DNA of 64,000 nt from Blastomussa wellsi (taxonomy: Eukaryota; Cnidaria; Anthozoa; Scleractinia; Plerogyridae): contig OX393568.1 of assembly GCA_947652115.1 (NCBI GenBank), positions 14,160,685 through 14,224,684 on the forward strand, given 5' to 3'. Positions 12,886 through 24,501 of this stretch are shown one piece after another; position 1 is the stretch's first letter, and each line of letters opens with the position of its first letter. Under the pieces are notes generated by a model. It saw only the letters and a list, made by a program, of their open reading frames with translations. It searched no databases and was not told the DNA's origin. Both the position numbers and the translations under genes were made by a program.

Positions 12886-13020
12886 TTAATAATGGTAATA
12901 GGACTGACGACCGCGAGGCGGGAGTCCGATTTGTTAATCACGAGTATGATTACAGACAGAATTGGACGACACGATGTCCTGTTATCAATTAATCATAACC
13001 ATTACAATTTCCGAAAAACA
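12886..13020 (+). repeat. Dispersed repeat B, left copy
   Basis: This segment (aataatggtaataggactga..., tcacgagtatgattacagac, agaattggacgacacga..., ttaatcataacc) is present in inverted orientation at 16955-17160. It is non-coding and probably a MITE. With the other copy it brackets the broken gene at 14.5-16.7 kb. Confidence 0.7.
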
Positions 13021-13144
13021 AAAGTTTTCCTTGAAAAAAGCTTTTAATAGGAAAAGCCCCAGCTGTGAAGGGTAAGTTTTTGTTGCTATAGTGATTGTAA
13101 TCAATGTGGTGATTGGTGGATTTAGCTGACAGGAATTAAAATGA

Positions 13145-13225
13145 TTGGCTTATGTAACTGTTCGATTACAGGTGTCCGATTACAGCCAACTGTCCGATTA
13201 CACTGTCCGATTACAACTTTGCAGA
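13145..13225 (+). repeat. Short 'gtccgattaca' tandem
   Basis: Four variants of 'tgtccgattaca' occur within 80 bp, next to repeat B. Confidence 0.7.
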
Positions 13226-13439
13226 TTAATTAATGCAAAATAGAGCAGTTTATGCACCAATCAGTTGTGAGGAAATTGAAATGGTTATGATTAACCGTTA
13301 AATTTGCTCATTAAAGTAAAACAATCGCTTTTCTGAACAGACCAATTATGGTGCGTACTCAAATCCTGGTAGACAGTCGGGGGCCCACAACAAGGATTTC
13401 GGCGCTTGTTCGCAGACGGACTTAACGAGGGGTTTAGTT

Positions 13440-13575
13440 TCAGGGTCGTAACGAGGTATGTGGGATCAGGGATCAAAGGGGTGGGATCAGGGATCAAAGG
13501 AGTGGGATCAGGGATCAGAGGCCTGGGATCGCGATCACAGCCATGGGATTACGGATCAGAGGCAAAATCCGGGAT
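13440..13575 (+). repeat. 'gggatcagggatcaaag' tandem repeat, left copy
   Basis: About 19-20 bp units (GTGGGATCAGGGATCAAAG) are repeated three times, then degenerate. The lead-in 'cagggtcgtaacgaggtatg' is found in reverse complement at about 18040-18063 next to a matching degenerate array. Confidence 0.75.
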
Positions 13576-14559
13576 CAATACCGCTTTGGACGCGTCAAAA
13601 GAGGACCTCAATTCCTTGAATCATGTTTTAATCCTGACAAGCCAAACGGCATAGGTTGATTTTTGAACTGGCCGCGCAGCTTGCGTTAACTAAAGAACTG
13701 GAACGAACGCTTGTTAATTAGATATCGGAACCTAACTATTATGTTAAACATTAACTATCTTCCTGGCGCGGCATGTCCGACAATCGTCAAATTGCATATT
13801 AGGTATCTCCGGTGTCATCGAATTTCTCCTCGGTTGAACTCGCTGATACACTCGCAGAAATTTGGAGCGCGCTCATTTCACGCTATCTGTGCTGTCTTCT
13901 GTCTTCTTCTCTTTTGGCATTGCGTATGTCCATGGGGAAAAGGAAACGAAAGGGCAGTGATCGCCGGTACGTACAAAGATGAAGTCAGTTGTACTCACAT
14001 TTGCTTTTGATCTTCATTGATTCAATTGCTGTGCTTTGCTTGACAATTACGTAACTTATTTTCCCGACTTTATTCCTCGGAAGGTCACGTTCCCATTCTC
14101 GAAGTCACGCATTCGTTGAAGTCACGCGAGCAGTCTCAGAGACACAGAGACAAACGTAGGTCAGTACGATATGCGTTGTGAAAATTAATGGAAAATTGCT
14201 TCTAATGAGGAGTTTTCCTCGTGTGGTGTTTTAGTAGTGTTAGTAGCGTGGTAGTAGCGCGAGTGTTGCGCTCTCTTAACCAGCAACGCGAGTAGCTCGT
14301 TTCATTATTTCCGTATCTTGTGTATCTATTGAAGCCATCTCGTTCTCTTGTGTTTTCATTTGATACTATTTCTTTCTTTATACCATATACGTTCCCTATC
14401 TTGGTCTCCAGAGCCACGTGGCAGACAGTGCCAATCGGATGACAGGAACAGACGCAAAGACAAACAAAGGTCAGTATCGGTGGCAGTATTAAATATTACT
14501 ACGGTATGCTTTGGAATTTTTCTCGCTCTCATCCCAGTGTTCACAAACCACATGTGTTA

Positions 14560-16749
14560 AACCACAAGCATCCTATCCAAGTATAGTCCCTTGTTCATAT
14601 GTGACAAGAAAAAGTCGACTGTTTTTATGGCAAATTTGCACAACCCGGTTTGCGTGGTTCCGGTGGCTGGTCCGAGGGAAGGAATTTCTCATCCTCAAGG
14701 AGTGGTAATAAGGCAACATCAGCTCATCGTCTTGAACTCCGGATGTACCTCTCCACTAAAGATCATTGACATAACACCAGTTTTGAACAGGAGTCGAGCT
14801 TTATTGCAACTTGAAGTAGAAGACAACGAGACGGGACAAGAACAGACTCGAAGAAGTACCTCCACAAAGGTAAAGGCGTACGATGTCTGCCTCTGGACAG
14901 CAGCAGATGAAATCGATCCTGGTCATCTGGTTTAATTAACAGCAAATGCTTCTCTCCAAGCAGAACCTATTCAAAGCGAGCTGACATTGTACGTTCTTGG
15001 GTATGATACCAAGAGTATCTTACAAGTGTCCGACTTCACATTCGATACCGAAGAACATAAATTTAGAGCAAAGTTGGAGGTTTTCTTCCAATACTCTTCT
15101 GATCAGCCGCTCTGTTTGCTTGATACAGACGAAGGACTCTTTGTTGGAGTACACGATGGAGGTATAGAAAGGATCAGCTGCACTGGAACGAGAGTTGAAA
15201 GGGAAGATATTTTGGAAAGGAGCCCGTCAATCATTTCAGGCATAACTTACACAGGAGAAAACCTAGTGTTTACTGATGCACAAGATCATACCCTGAATTT
15301 CTTTGACGGAGCCGGAGTGACCACGTCATTAGGCGGAACTCAAGGAATGCAAGACGGATTCACTGCTTCATTTAATTCACCTTCGTCGCTTGCGTCATTT
15401 AAAGAGACCGTGTTCGTGTGCGATATCAACAATCAAGCAGTAAGAGTAGTTTCAAGTTTGAAAAGCTACAAGGAACTCGGTGAAAAGATTGGCCCGTTCA
15501 TCGACCTTTTCAATCTTCATGAAGAGAAAACGAAGAGCGCTAGACAGAAGCCAACTCTAACAATGGCATTACGGTTCTGAAAGGGGTAGCAGACGTGATG
15601 AAAACAATTCAAGATGATGAATGCTCGCGCACAGGAAAAAGGTGCCCACAGGGTCCAGATCTCGCCTTGACAAAACCAACAAGAGACGCCTTCAAGATGC
15701 TTCACGATTCATTTCGCAAGATCAGATCTGGTTTGTCCGACAAAGATCTTAATCACATTGCCGAGGACCTATCATTTGCTGCCTTTACCACGCTTGATAC
15801 GGAGCATTTCTTTGCTGGAATGAGAACGCCAAGTAGACCAACTCCAGATATGTATGACTACGCCACAAGAAGACCGTGTTGCATTATTGAGTCCGTTGAG
15901 AAGACCTATCAATCTTCGTTCGTCTTTTATACGGGTCCACAGAGTCACTACGTTCAGCGCAGAATCCACGCAAAAGAGCCTACGTGGGTGCGTGAGAGGT
16001 CACAGAAAACGGTTTATACTGCCACACCAGAAAACGATGCCAATGAACACCAGGACAAGGAAACATTGCGCTCGGAAGCCAGAGAGTTGCGACTTTTTGC
16101 AAAAGAGTTTGGTCGTGGTGTTCGTCAGCAAAGAGCAAGAGGGAAGACAAAAGAGAATGCTGGAACACTACCATTAGCCCTAAGCATGATGCGGAGGAAA
16201 GGCAGGCAGCCTACTTCAAACATTATTGAAGAATTTCAGAGTCTTCAGGAAGAGAATGACGAAGCACAAACGGTCCAACCACATTTGGTTGTTTATTCCA
16301 AGGGTGATGTAGTGGCGCTCAAGCATGATTGCAAACGCTATTTAGAACCTTTTTTTCTTGCTGTCTTGTGCGAAGACGTACACAGCGACGGCGGAGAATT
16401 TGTAGAGAAAACCCTCAGTCTCAAGTGGTTAGAGCAGACAGAAGAAGATCACCTTATCTATGAAGTCGGTAACCCTGACCACCAAAATTCTCCACGTTGT
16501 GTACTCGACAAAGCTGAAATCACGCGCGACGGAGCAAGATTTGCGCTGTCTTCTGCAGAAGAGCAACGGCTAAAGCTGTTGGCAAATGGCTCACGGAACC
16601 AAGATTACTCAAACGACAGTGGGGACGAGGAAGATGAAAGTTCAGATGATGAAGACCAAACACCCGACAGCCTTCCCGAAAATCAGCCGGTCCGTCTGGA
16701 AGCTGGATTCAGCCGATCTGGACGTCGCACTACCAGATTTCTGTTTTAA
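14560..16749 (+). pseudogene. Beta-propeller (NHL-like) multidomain protein, disrupted
   Basis: Three adjoining open segments read as one ancestral protein. Segment 1 (to the TAA at 14933-14935) includes VFMANLHNPVCVVPVAG. Segment 2 continues in the same frame after that stop to 15580. It carries propeller-like blades, with GGTQGMQDGFTASFNSPSSL followed by VFVCDINNQAVRVVSS, a classic NHL pattern. Segment 3 begins in another frame around 15550 and runs to the stop at 16749. It has a helical middle, an Arg/Lys-rich stretch, a compact domain starting VVYSKGDVVALKHDCKRY that resembles a BAH-like fold, and an acidic tail (DEEDESSDDEDQ). One in-frame stop and one frameshift therefore separate the parts. 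The exonless layout suggests a retrocopy or transposon-associated multicopy gene. Function unknown. Confidence 0.65.
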
Positions 16750-16954
16750 TCAAAACTGTAACAAAATTCTCGAATCTGATTGGTTATCAGCAGGCCCGAT
16801 TTGAGCACTAATAAGACAGTTTATGCGTCATCCCTGTATTATTGGACAGTACGCGTCATTTAAGCACGCTGTTATTGGACAGTTGCACTTGAATGGGTTG
16901 GTTTGCTCGTGCATCTCGGTCAAAACAAACTCAACTACAACACGATTAACCGAT

Positions 16955-17160
16955 TGTTGTTTTTCCTGGAATCTTGTTATAGTTATGATTAATTGGTAAC
17001 TGGACTTCGTGTCGTCCAATTCTGTCTGTAATCATACTCGTGATTAAACAAATCGGCCTCCCGCTGCGCGGTCGTTCGATTTTTTTAATCATTCGTATGA
17101 TTACAGACCGAATTGGACTCCACTCAGTCCTATTACCATTATTAACATTGAAGAGCTTCA
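16955..17160 (-). repeat. Dispersed repeat B, right inverted copy
   Basis: Reverse complement of the 12886-13020 segment, with extra internal palindromic duplication (aatcattcgtatgattacag against ctgtaatcatactcgtgatt). Confidence 0.7.
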
Positions 17161-17924
17161 TCATGACAAGCAAGAACTGACTCAAACAACACCTTTTGTT
17201 ACGCTCATAGTGTTATAGCACAAGAGGCATCTTATTTAATTTCTTTATTACAGTTATTATCTAAAATTTGACATCCCCCCCCCCTTCCGCTGGATTTACA
17301 TTTACTAAATTACTAAATCCAGGAACATGGAACATTTTTATCATGGCATTTACAAATACATTTTATGAGGAAAAGTCGTTTCGAATGCAGTGGCGCACTT
17401 TTTGGTGCCTTCCTTTATTGTGCTACGGCGAGCCTGTCAAGTTACAACCACACAGCTTTCCACCACGTAGTGAAGGTATGAGCCCTACTTTCTTATGTAT
17501 TCAACGATATTAATACAGCTGTAATGGGTCATTTCCGATTTGCCATTAGCATCCGATTCAAAGCGAGCCCAAGTGCATAGCTTGTGTATGAAAATGTGCT
17601 TTTAGTCACAAGAAATAAAAATCATTTTCATGTTAATGGTTAAGGCCAACACCGCGCTAAAGCAACTCCGAAATGGCTCACTATTCATAAGTCAGTAAAT
17701 CAGGTATACTTGTATGATGACAGCAAACAGAGAGAATTAAGCCAATGTTTTGTCACCCTTAATTCTGCTTTACGGCTTTTTAAAACGCGCATGTGATCTT
17801 TACATGCATGCATACATATATACATAAACTTTTATTTCAATTCGGATTTTGAAGACGAAATCAACCGCCGGTTAAATCTTTACCGACTGCTGAGTTCGTC
17901 TGCGACGCAGGCTAGGAAAGGATC

Positions 17925-18063
17925 ACTACGTCTTGGATTGGATCATTGTAGTTTTTTTGGGATCAGGGATCAAAATTGTCCAAAATTTTGGGATCATGGA
18001 TCACTGAAAATGGGTGAAAATTGGGATCATCATATAATCCACATACCTCGTTACGACCCTGTT
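17925..18063 (-). repeat. 'gggatca' repeat, right inverted copy
   Basis: A degenerate run of 'gggatca' words is followed by 'catacctcgttacgaccctg', the reverse complement of the lead-in at 13441. Orientation is opposite to the left copy. Confidence 0.6.
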
Positions 18064-18477
18064 AGTTTGTCTGCGGCGCAGGCTGCCAGGGAACCCGATT
18101 GGTTCGCTATGCAGTTTTCTCTGGCAGGTTTTCAAAATCAGAATCGGTTATGTACCGTCTGGAAGTTCGTGAAAAAGACTGGGGCAATCTACAACTTATA
18201 CTTGTTAGAGAGCATGTACTAAAACCAGCGACCGGGGTGTTCCAATGTTCCAGCTTTTAGTTCATGCCTTGTTAGAGGGTGGGGCTAGTGGCTTTTACTG
18301 CCAACGGTTTATAATTTTAAGCATTTTTATGCCTAACGGTTAAATTTTTAGCTCTTTTACGGCTAACGGTTAATTTTTCCCGTTTCGGTTAACTGAAATT
18401 TTGATACTTAATTGCCATTGTTTTACATTATATAATAGTTAGCTGAAATTTTAATAATTGGTTACCATTATGTGTAG

Positions 18478-18835
18478 TATATATGAAGTAATTCATATTT
18501 TAACTGCGGATATAGATGAAAGTGAAGCATGATCATCGCAGTTAATTTCCAATTTAAGCAATTGGGTAGAAGAAGCTTGAAAAAATCAGGACTTCAACGG
18601 GATTCGAACCCGTGACCTCTGCGATGCCGGTGCGATGCTCTACCAACTGAGCTATGGATCCACACATTGGGAGCGAGATCAATTTATTCAGTTCATATTT
18701 TCCCGTGAGGAGTTACATGGTGTGTAGTATATATGAAATAATTCATATTTGAACTGCGGATATAGATGAAAGTGAAGAATGATCAGCGCAGTTAATTTCC
18801 AATGAAATTTTAATAATAACTGCGATGATCATTCA
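18478..18835. repeat. Composite repeat with two direct copies around a tRNA-like unit
   Basis: A ~70 bp segment (gtagtatatatgaagtaatt, tgcggatatagatgaaagtg, atgatcatcgcagttaattt) occurs at 18475-18550 and again at 18724-18800. The tRNA-like sequence lies between them, and a short inverted piece (aactgcgatgatcattc) follows at 18818. The unit looks like a dispersed composite repeat. Confidence 0.65.
18597..18669 (-). other. tRNA-like sequence (probable tRNA-derived repeat)
   Basis: On the minus strand it reads GGATCCATAGCTCAGTTGGT, AGAGCATCGCACCGGCATCG, then GGTTCGAATCCCGTTGAAGT. The D arm and the T arm with GGTTCGAATCC are intact. The acceptor stem pairs poorly, the base before the presumed anticodon is C rather than U, and the anticodon stem has mismatches. 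It therefore more likely belongs to the surrounding repeat than to a working tRNA gene. If functional, the loop would present GGC (Ala). Confidence 0.55.
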
Positions 18836-19496
18836 AGGCAATGAGCTGTCTGTTGAGTCATTGGTATGCACATTTCAATTTGATATTGGAGGAGGCCTAC
18901 GTTATATGGGGCCAAGTGGTTAGGAGGTCCCGGGTTCATATCCCATTGCCACTAAAGTTGTTCAGTGGTCTCAAATTCAACCACAGGGACCCAAACAAAC
19001 TTTTTGTGCGCACATTCACTAGTGCCTAGCCAATGTTTGGGCTTTACAGAATGGTTCGCACAGTTGTAACACAAACAAAACGTCAAGGCTGATACTGCGT
19101 ATTGCAGAATTGCAACCGTGGACTGAGCCATTTTGTCCTTATTTAGCCTCGTCAGCACGGTGTAGCGATTCTAATTGAAGCCAGCGCGACAGCCACCTCA
19201 AATAAAGTGCAAAATAAGACGAACTGTATCAGGTTTCATTCTTTGAACTCACTTGTTCCCTAGGCTCGATTGCCAGCTGTCCGGGAACCAGAGCCCGCCC
19301 GGACTCGAGAGAGCGACGGGAATCATCGAGCCTACTTGTCCCCCGAATCACGCGAATTTCACTTCTACTTCGTATAATGGCATAAAATCACGAAAATATG
19401 AACATATACTTGCTGAATAAACGTTGACTGTCGTTCCTTGGACTGGAGAATTGAGTCATTTTGAAGGATTTGGCTTTCGTTGTTTACTGTACTTAA

Positions 19497-19581
19497 CCTG
19501 ACTCGTCCCCAGTCGTCTCCTATGAAAAACTAGCAAGACACGATATTTTTTCTCATAAGAGAGGACTGGGGACGAGTCAGG
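19497..19581. repeat. 85 bp palindromic MITE
   Basis: CCTGACTCGTCCCCAGTC at the left is mirrored by GACTGGGGACGAGTCAGG at the right, with an AT-rich loop. Confidence 0.8.
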
Positions 19582-19599
19582 TACTTCACTTTACATAGA

Positions 19600-19670
19600 C
19601 AGTCGAACCTCTCCTTACGGACACCTCTCTAATACGGACAGTTCACTTGGTCCCGGGAAAATGCCCATAG
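19600..19670 (+). repeat. Possible pogo/Tigger-type terminal sequence
   Basis: The stretch 'cagtcgaacctctccttacg' plus 'gacacctctctaatacgga' resembles the ends of Tigger-like elements. Only one end is visible, so the call is tentative. Confidence 0.3.
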
Positions 19671-19782
19671 GTGGCTAACGACGTTTGACACAGCTCTACA
19701 GTTCTGCTACAATTTTTTGATCGGGAAGTTTCAATGAGGGCTAATCTTAGCTCAGTTGAACGAAAATAACTGTAATCTATAT

Positions 19783-19897
19783 AACAATTATTCCATGAGC
19801 CCGCGTTGGATATGAAGTGATAAAACAACCAACGAGCGCGTAGCACGAGTTGGTTATAATCACTTCATATCCAACAAGGGCGAATGGAATAATTGTT
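19783..19897. repeat. Foldback MITE
   Basis: AACAATTATTCCATGAGCCC and 'gttggatatgaagtgat' are mirrored at the right by 'atcacttcatatccaac' and TGGAATAATTGTT. Confidence 0.75.
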
Positions 19898-21780
19898 TTA
19901 GTAAATTCTCAAACCGGGTTTTGCCGCCGATTTTTATTTCCACAATTTTACAAAGCGTCCGCAAAGAGCATGCAACTTCCTATTTTCCATATGCCGTAAA
20001 ACTCCTACTATTGGCTCATATTCGGAGTTTTTTAGCCAATCAAAAAAGCTAGAAATGCAATAGTCGGAGCTGAGAATATACTAACAAGACCAACAAGACT
20101 GTATCTGCTGCAGTCTAGTAGAATCATGGATTCCACCAATTTAATTAACAGTTGTTTACAACTTAAATTGGGAGCTATGAAAGCACTGACTTAAAAAGTA
20201 CCCGGGCGAGAGGTGATATGAAGCTTTCTAAATCTATGTAAGGGCTCAAATGAGCTAAGAAAAAGAATGCTACGTCGGTGATCGCTTCATTTTCAAGCAA
20301 GTCAAGATGAATAGTGGGAAATAATCAATAACTAAGCGACACGTGAAGCCGGTATGGTTCGTGTCAATTCGCGACCGGAAAACCACGCAGATCAAATTGC
20401 TTCTCGAAACAAATCATAGCAAGCTCTGATCGCTAGCTAAACCAAACGGCAAAAAAAAAATCGTTAAAAGAACAAGTGATTCAAAGCGGCTTCCTCGACC
20501 ATCTTGGCGTACGTCTTACGATATATCCCGGATGTAACAATTTTTTTTGGAAATGGCAGGACTCCTTGCCAAGCGAAAATGCAATCGAAAATTAATTCGT
20601 TGGCCATTTTCAGTTCGTCCAAGGGTTGCACCTGCCAAATGGTTTAAATATGGGTTAAACGTCGACTTTCATAAACGGAGTTTGCATCCCATTTAAATAA
20701 TTGGCACTAAAACCCCGAAACAGATTTTGAAATACAGAAAAATCCGCTTTGGCCTCGCTGAATGTGTAGTGAAATGAATGTGAAGATTTTAATTATTTGA
20801 GGAACTTTTTTTGTTTTCATTCAATATCTGCCAATTGTCCATTCAATGTCTGTTTTATTTCCCGGGGGGTCGCTCGATAGGTGAGAAGCCTCTAATATTT
20901 TCCACGAAAGCGTAATAATAGCTCCGAACTCCAACCTTCTTCAGACTTCAAACTTCAGACAACAAACCACTCATTACCCTTAAAAGGTAGGAAACTTAAC
21001 AATAATAGTTTACAAAGGAATAAAAACACCAAAGAGGTGATACTACACCATTTCTTTACTTAAACATAGTTATCTATCCTACTTACCTGTCAACTGTTGA
21101 TTCGGTATTGAACGAAATCGACTGTTCAGAAATGATGTTTGGAGAGAAGCTTTGGGTTGCCGGAATCATGTCAGTGTCGATGTTTAGCTACAGTTAGTTG
21201 GGAACACAAATGTCCTCCACCGGTAAATTTTCATTGGCATTTGACAAAGTTGAAAGTGAAGGCTCTTCTATTAAATTGTTCCCAATCTTTTTGACTCAAT
21301 TTCTCCACTTTGAAATAGAACGGCAACATATGGGGTGTACATACAAAACCTGATTTCAAATGTTGGAACAGTTCACAGATTGAAAAGGCCCATCTTTAGT
21401 TTTGTAAACGTTATTTAGAAGTAAGCAATGAGACCTCAAATGTGGCTTTTTCAGCTGAACTTGGTAGGTTTCCTCAGTCTCATAGCCATCAAAGTAAGAC
21501 CAGTGACTCCATTGTTAAACATGCAGATCATTTTAATTTCGACTGATGTTCATTACTCTGGTACAAATAGCTTCTATTCTAATATTATGAGGATGTCCAA
21601 ATTCTATAATTTGACTGATTTTGACCCTTCCTTGTTAACTGAAGTGAAGATTAAACACTGTACAACTAAGGCAACAAAAGTATCTCTTAATCACGGGAAA
21701 AATACTATTTAATACTCTAAGAAACTTTTTAGTTAGACTTTACAAGTACGCTAAACTAAGGCTCTGTTTACAAAGAGGTA
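19898..21780. other. No recognisable gene
   Basis: AT-rich sequence. One 94-codon open frame at 21428-21712 starts with a hydrophobic, signal-like stretch (MWLFQLNLVGFLSLIAIKV) but shows no other motif and no supporting splice context. I do not annotate it. Confidence 0.3.
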
Positions 21781-21869
21781 GGGTAACCCTAGTGCCAGGG
21801 TTACCCTAGCAAGAGGGTTAAAGATAGCCCAGGTTTACAAGCAAACATTTACAGGTAGGGTAACCCTAC

Positions 21870-22300
21870 TGCGGCGGCGGCCTGTGAGCCAACACCAAAT
21901 TTGACAATGTGATGAAGAAATTTCGTGGTCGATTACAGGACGTACCACAACATGCTCACGTCTATTTGTATAATCTACTGTCAGAATATCTAGTAAATTT
22001 AACAAAGGTTTGTCACTCTCAGTTTCTCTACCAAACGTTTTAGCATAAAATATTGATCTTACTACATGGTTTTGCTTCACTTGGATTTTCTTTATATGTG
22101 TCTTGGATACACTGTCCCACGCTAAAATACTATATGAAATGTAAGGGTAAATTAAATTATAGTAGATTTGTTTCAACTGCTGTATAGATAGGTAACACCT
22201 TAATTTCGATATAATTCCGATATTTCGAGATATACGAGAACAAACAAACGCGATGTGATATTTCCAAGTTAAAGATTCGTCAATCATGACTCTAATCATT
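21870..22300 (-). mobile_element. LINE reverse transcriptase C-terminal fragment
   Basis: The minus-strand frame contains VMIDESLTWKYHIAFVCSRI, then SRNIGIISKLRCYLSIQQLK and QIYYNLIYPYISYSILAWDS. This is the 'hIxxvxxKIxrxiGil-k-R-yl...Y-sliyPyl-Y-i--Wg' signature at the end of CR1/Jockey-type LINE reverse transcriptases. The catalytic region is absent and sequence on both sides is unrelated, so it is a dead fragment. Confidence 0.7.
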
Positions 22301-22359
22301 ACAAAGCCAAGAAAACCGCTGTGGTAGAGCAAGCTGGCTCCTTGAACATGCATCTTCCC

Positions 22360-22740
22360 CTGTGTCAGCGCCGAATGCGATGGCTGGAGCATGCAGCCCG
22401 CATGGAATACGGTCGCTAATCGAAGGGCATGTTGGTCCCCGGCACTGCGATGTAAGGACGACTATAAACTTGATCTCGAATTAACTGACATCGACCCAGA
22501 CACCGGGAGAAGCTTTCCGATGTCGGCTGCAGCTGGCGTCATCAGTAGGAGAAGGAGTCAGAAAAGGCGAGGAAAAGCGAAACCAACATGGAGCTTGAAG
22601 ATAAAAGACTGGCCAAGATACAGAGACAGCAGCTTGCTCAAGTCATCATCTGCAGCGCCTTCAGATCAAGAGAGCGCCGTGCCAGGATCGGTCTGCTTTG
22701 TGACTCTCAACGCTTCCCTTACCTTACCGTGAGAAGCCCG
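22360..22740 (+). mobile_element. LINE ORF C-terminus with degenerate zinc finger
   Basis: Different frames give RRMRWLEHAARMEYGR, and later KRLAKIQRQQLAQVIICSAF followed by RARIGLL. These match the 'RWLGHVxRM' and terminal 'C-xx-C...SRIGL' zinc-finger regions at the end of some LINE ORF2 proteins. It contains stops and frame changes and the zinc-binding cysteines are mostly lost. Orientation is opposite to the neighbouring LINE fragment. Confidence 0.5.
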
Positions 22741-22759
22741 ACCAAGGCGTTACATTATC

Positions 22760-24148
22760 TTTCAAGAAAGATGGATGCTTACTACTACTATCGCTTTTCT
22801 TACACCAGCCCATAACCAAAGTGGATAATATGAAGGGTCTTGTTAGATTTTAGCATTTACTGTTTGTAAAAGCTCTTTATGCTAAGCAAATTGTCTCCCG
22901 TTCCCTTCATCCCTCCCTCTCAAGGGTCTTTCCATAGCAAATTCTGAATGAGACTGACTGTTCATTTTAAAATGAACGATGTCGTATAAGAGAAATGTTT
23001 TGGTCTTGAACTTGGTTTAAAGATCATTAGCAGAGCGGGACGCTTAATTAGCAGACATTGGTGTCCCAATAATTTCTCGTGTGAAAACTGTATAAGGCGC
23101 CTGGATTCAAGACCCTTTCGCGTGGTACAATGTATTGACAAATATTCTGAATGCACATGACTGGAAACAGCCAAGGCCTCCCTCTCTCCCCCCCTACATT
23201 CTTCTTTTTGTCATTTTTGTCAATGGAGCTTCAATAAATGGGTGCGCCATCAGTTCAACCTAGCGTAAATGAAAGGTCAAGAAATTTCAGTACACCAATT
23301 GTATTTATTATTGGCTTGAAGTACTGTCTCCTAAACTTTCAATCTATAGTCAATAAACGTGTCTTCAAATAACGTTGTTGGATAGCAATATTCCAGGTGA
23401 CTGCCCAATCACAGTTCTACTCATACTGCCCGCTAAATAATGATGCGGTATAACACATCCCTTTTCAAAATTTTAAACATGCTGTCCGCTTGAGTTTTTG
23501 AAACCTCAGATGTCATACAGATCAGAAGGAAAAAACTTCAAAAGAGAGACGAAATAAATAACAATTTGTACCGTCTAGAGATATTGAAGTTAAACCGCTT
23601 TGTTAATTACTTGCCGACCAACTGAAGAGATTGCGTTTCGTTTTTGTTACTGTTTTTCCAAGATGGAAACAGTAACAAAGTTCGAGGCGCTGGGTTTTTG
23701 AAAGCTTCTGACTGCGCCACACTGAAGAAGGTCATAGAACATTTAAAACGTACTCACGCAGGGCTGAACTGGATACTGTCATGCATGGTTTTGCATGGAG
23801 TGGCATTTCACCATGCAGAGCTCCGGCAGTTAGAAATCGCTCCGCTCCAGAACGGAAATGTTTCAAAACGCCGTTTTCGTTCTTCCGTGCGGACAATAAT
23901 AATAAACGAACGTATATTTTACTGCCGGGATAACCCTTTAGTACAGTACAGGTCCTGCCAAAAATAAGATAACTAAATGAAGTAAAAAGTTTAACTAAAT
24001 TCAAAACGATGTCACCATAGCATTTTATATCTCGCGTCGGATAACAATGTTTCACTATCATCTTGCCTTTTTAAATACTTATCAGCTTATATCTCATCTT
24101 ATTCTCTTTCAAGTGAAATGCTTCATGTTCATGTTCAAGCTTGTTATT
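22760..24148. other. No recognisable gene
   Basis: I could not assign any exon or repeat here. An open frame at 23644-23967 has no recognisable motif. Confidence 0.3.
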
Positions 24149-24151
24149 TCA

Positions 24152-24498
24152 GGCTACGTCCACACTAATCCGGATAAACTTGAAAACGCAACTTTTTTTC
24201 TCCGGATTGGCCTTCCGTTCACACTAAAACGGCGATTTCGGTCACCGAAAACGGAACTTTTTGAAAACTCTCTCCAAGGTGGATAAATTTGAAAACGCTG
24301 GCATCAAAACAATCGAATAACGTTGCCCGGACGATGTGGGCATGTTCTAGCATGTATTAAGCGTTTCTTGCGAGGCAGCGTTTCAAAATCGATGGCGAAA
24401 CAATTTGAAAACGGTATAATGTAGACAAAAAACATTTTATCCGCTTTCGATGCGAAAACGCCGTTTTCAAATTTATCCGGCTTAGTGTGGACGTAGCC
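24152..24498. repeat. 347 bp MITE with TCA target duplication
   Basis: Ends are GGCTACGTCCACACTAATCC and its near-perfect inverse (GGCTTAGTGTGGACGTAGCC), flanked on both sides by TCA (24149-24151, 24499-24501). Subterminal 'ggataaatttgaaaacg' is also mirrored. A 3 bp duplication and a GG-start suit a PIF/Harbinger-type MITE. Confidence 0.75.
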
Positions 24499-24501
24499 TC
24501 A

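Noticed and set aside
18597..18669. Functional tRNA-Ala gene
   Set aside because: Poor acceptor and anticodon stem pairing and an unusual base before the anticodon, within a repeat.
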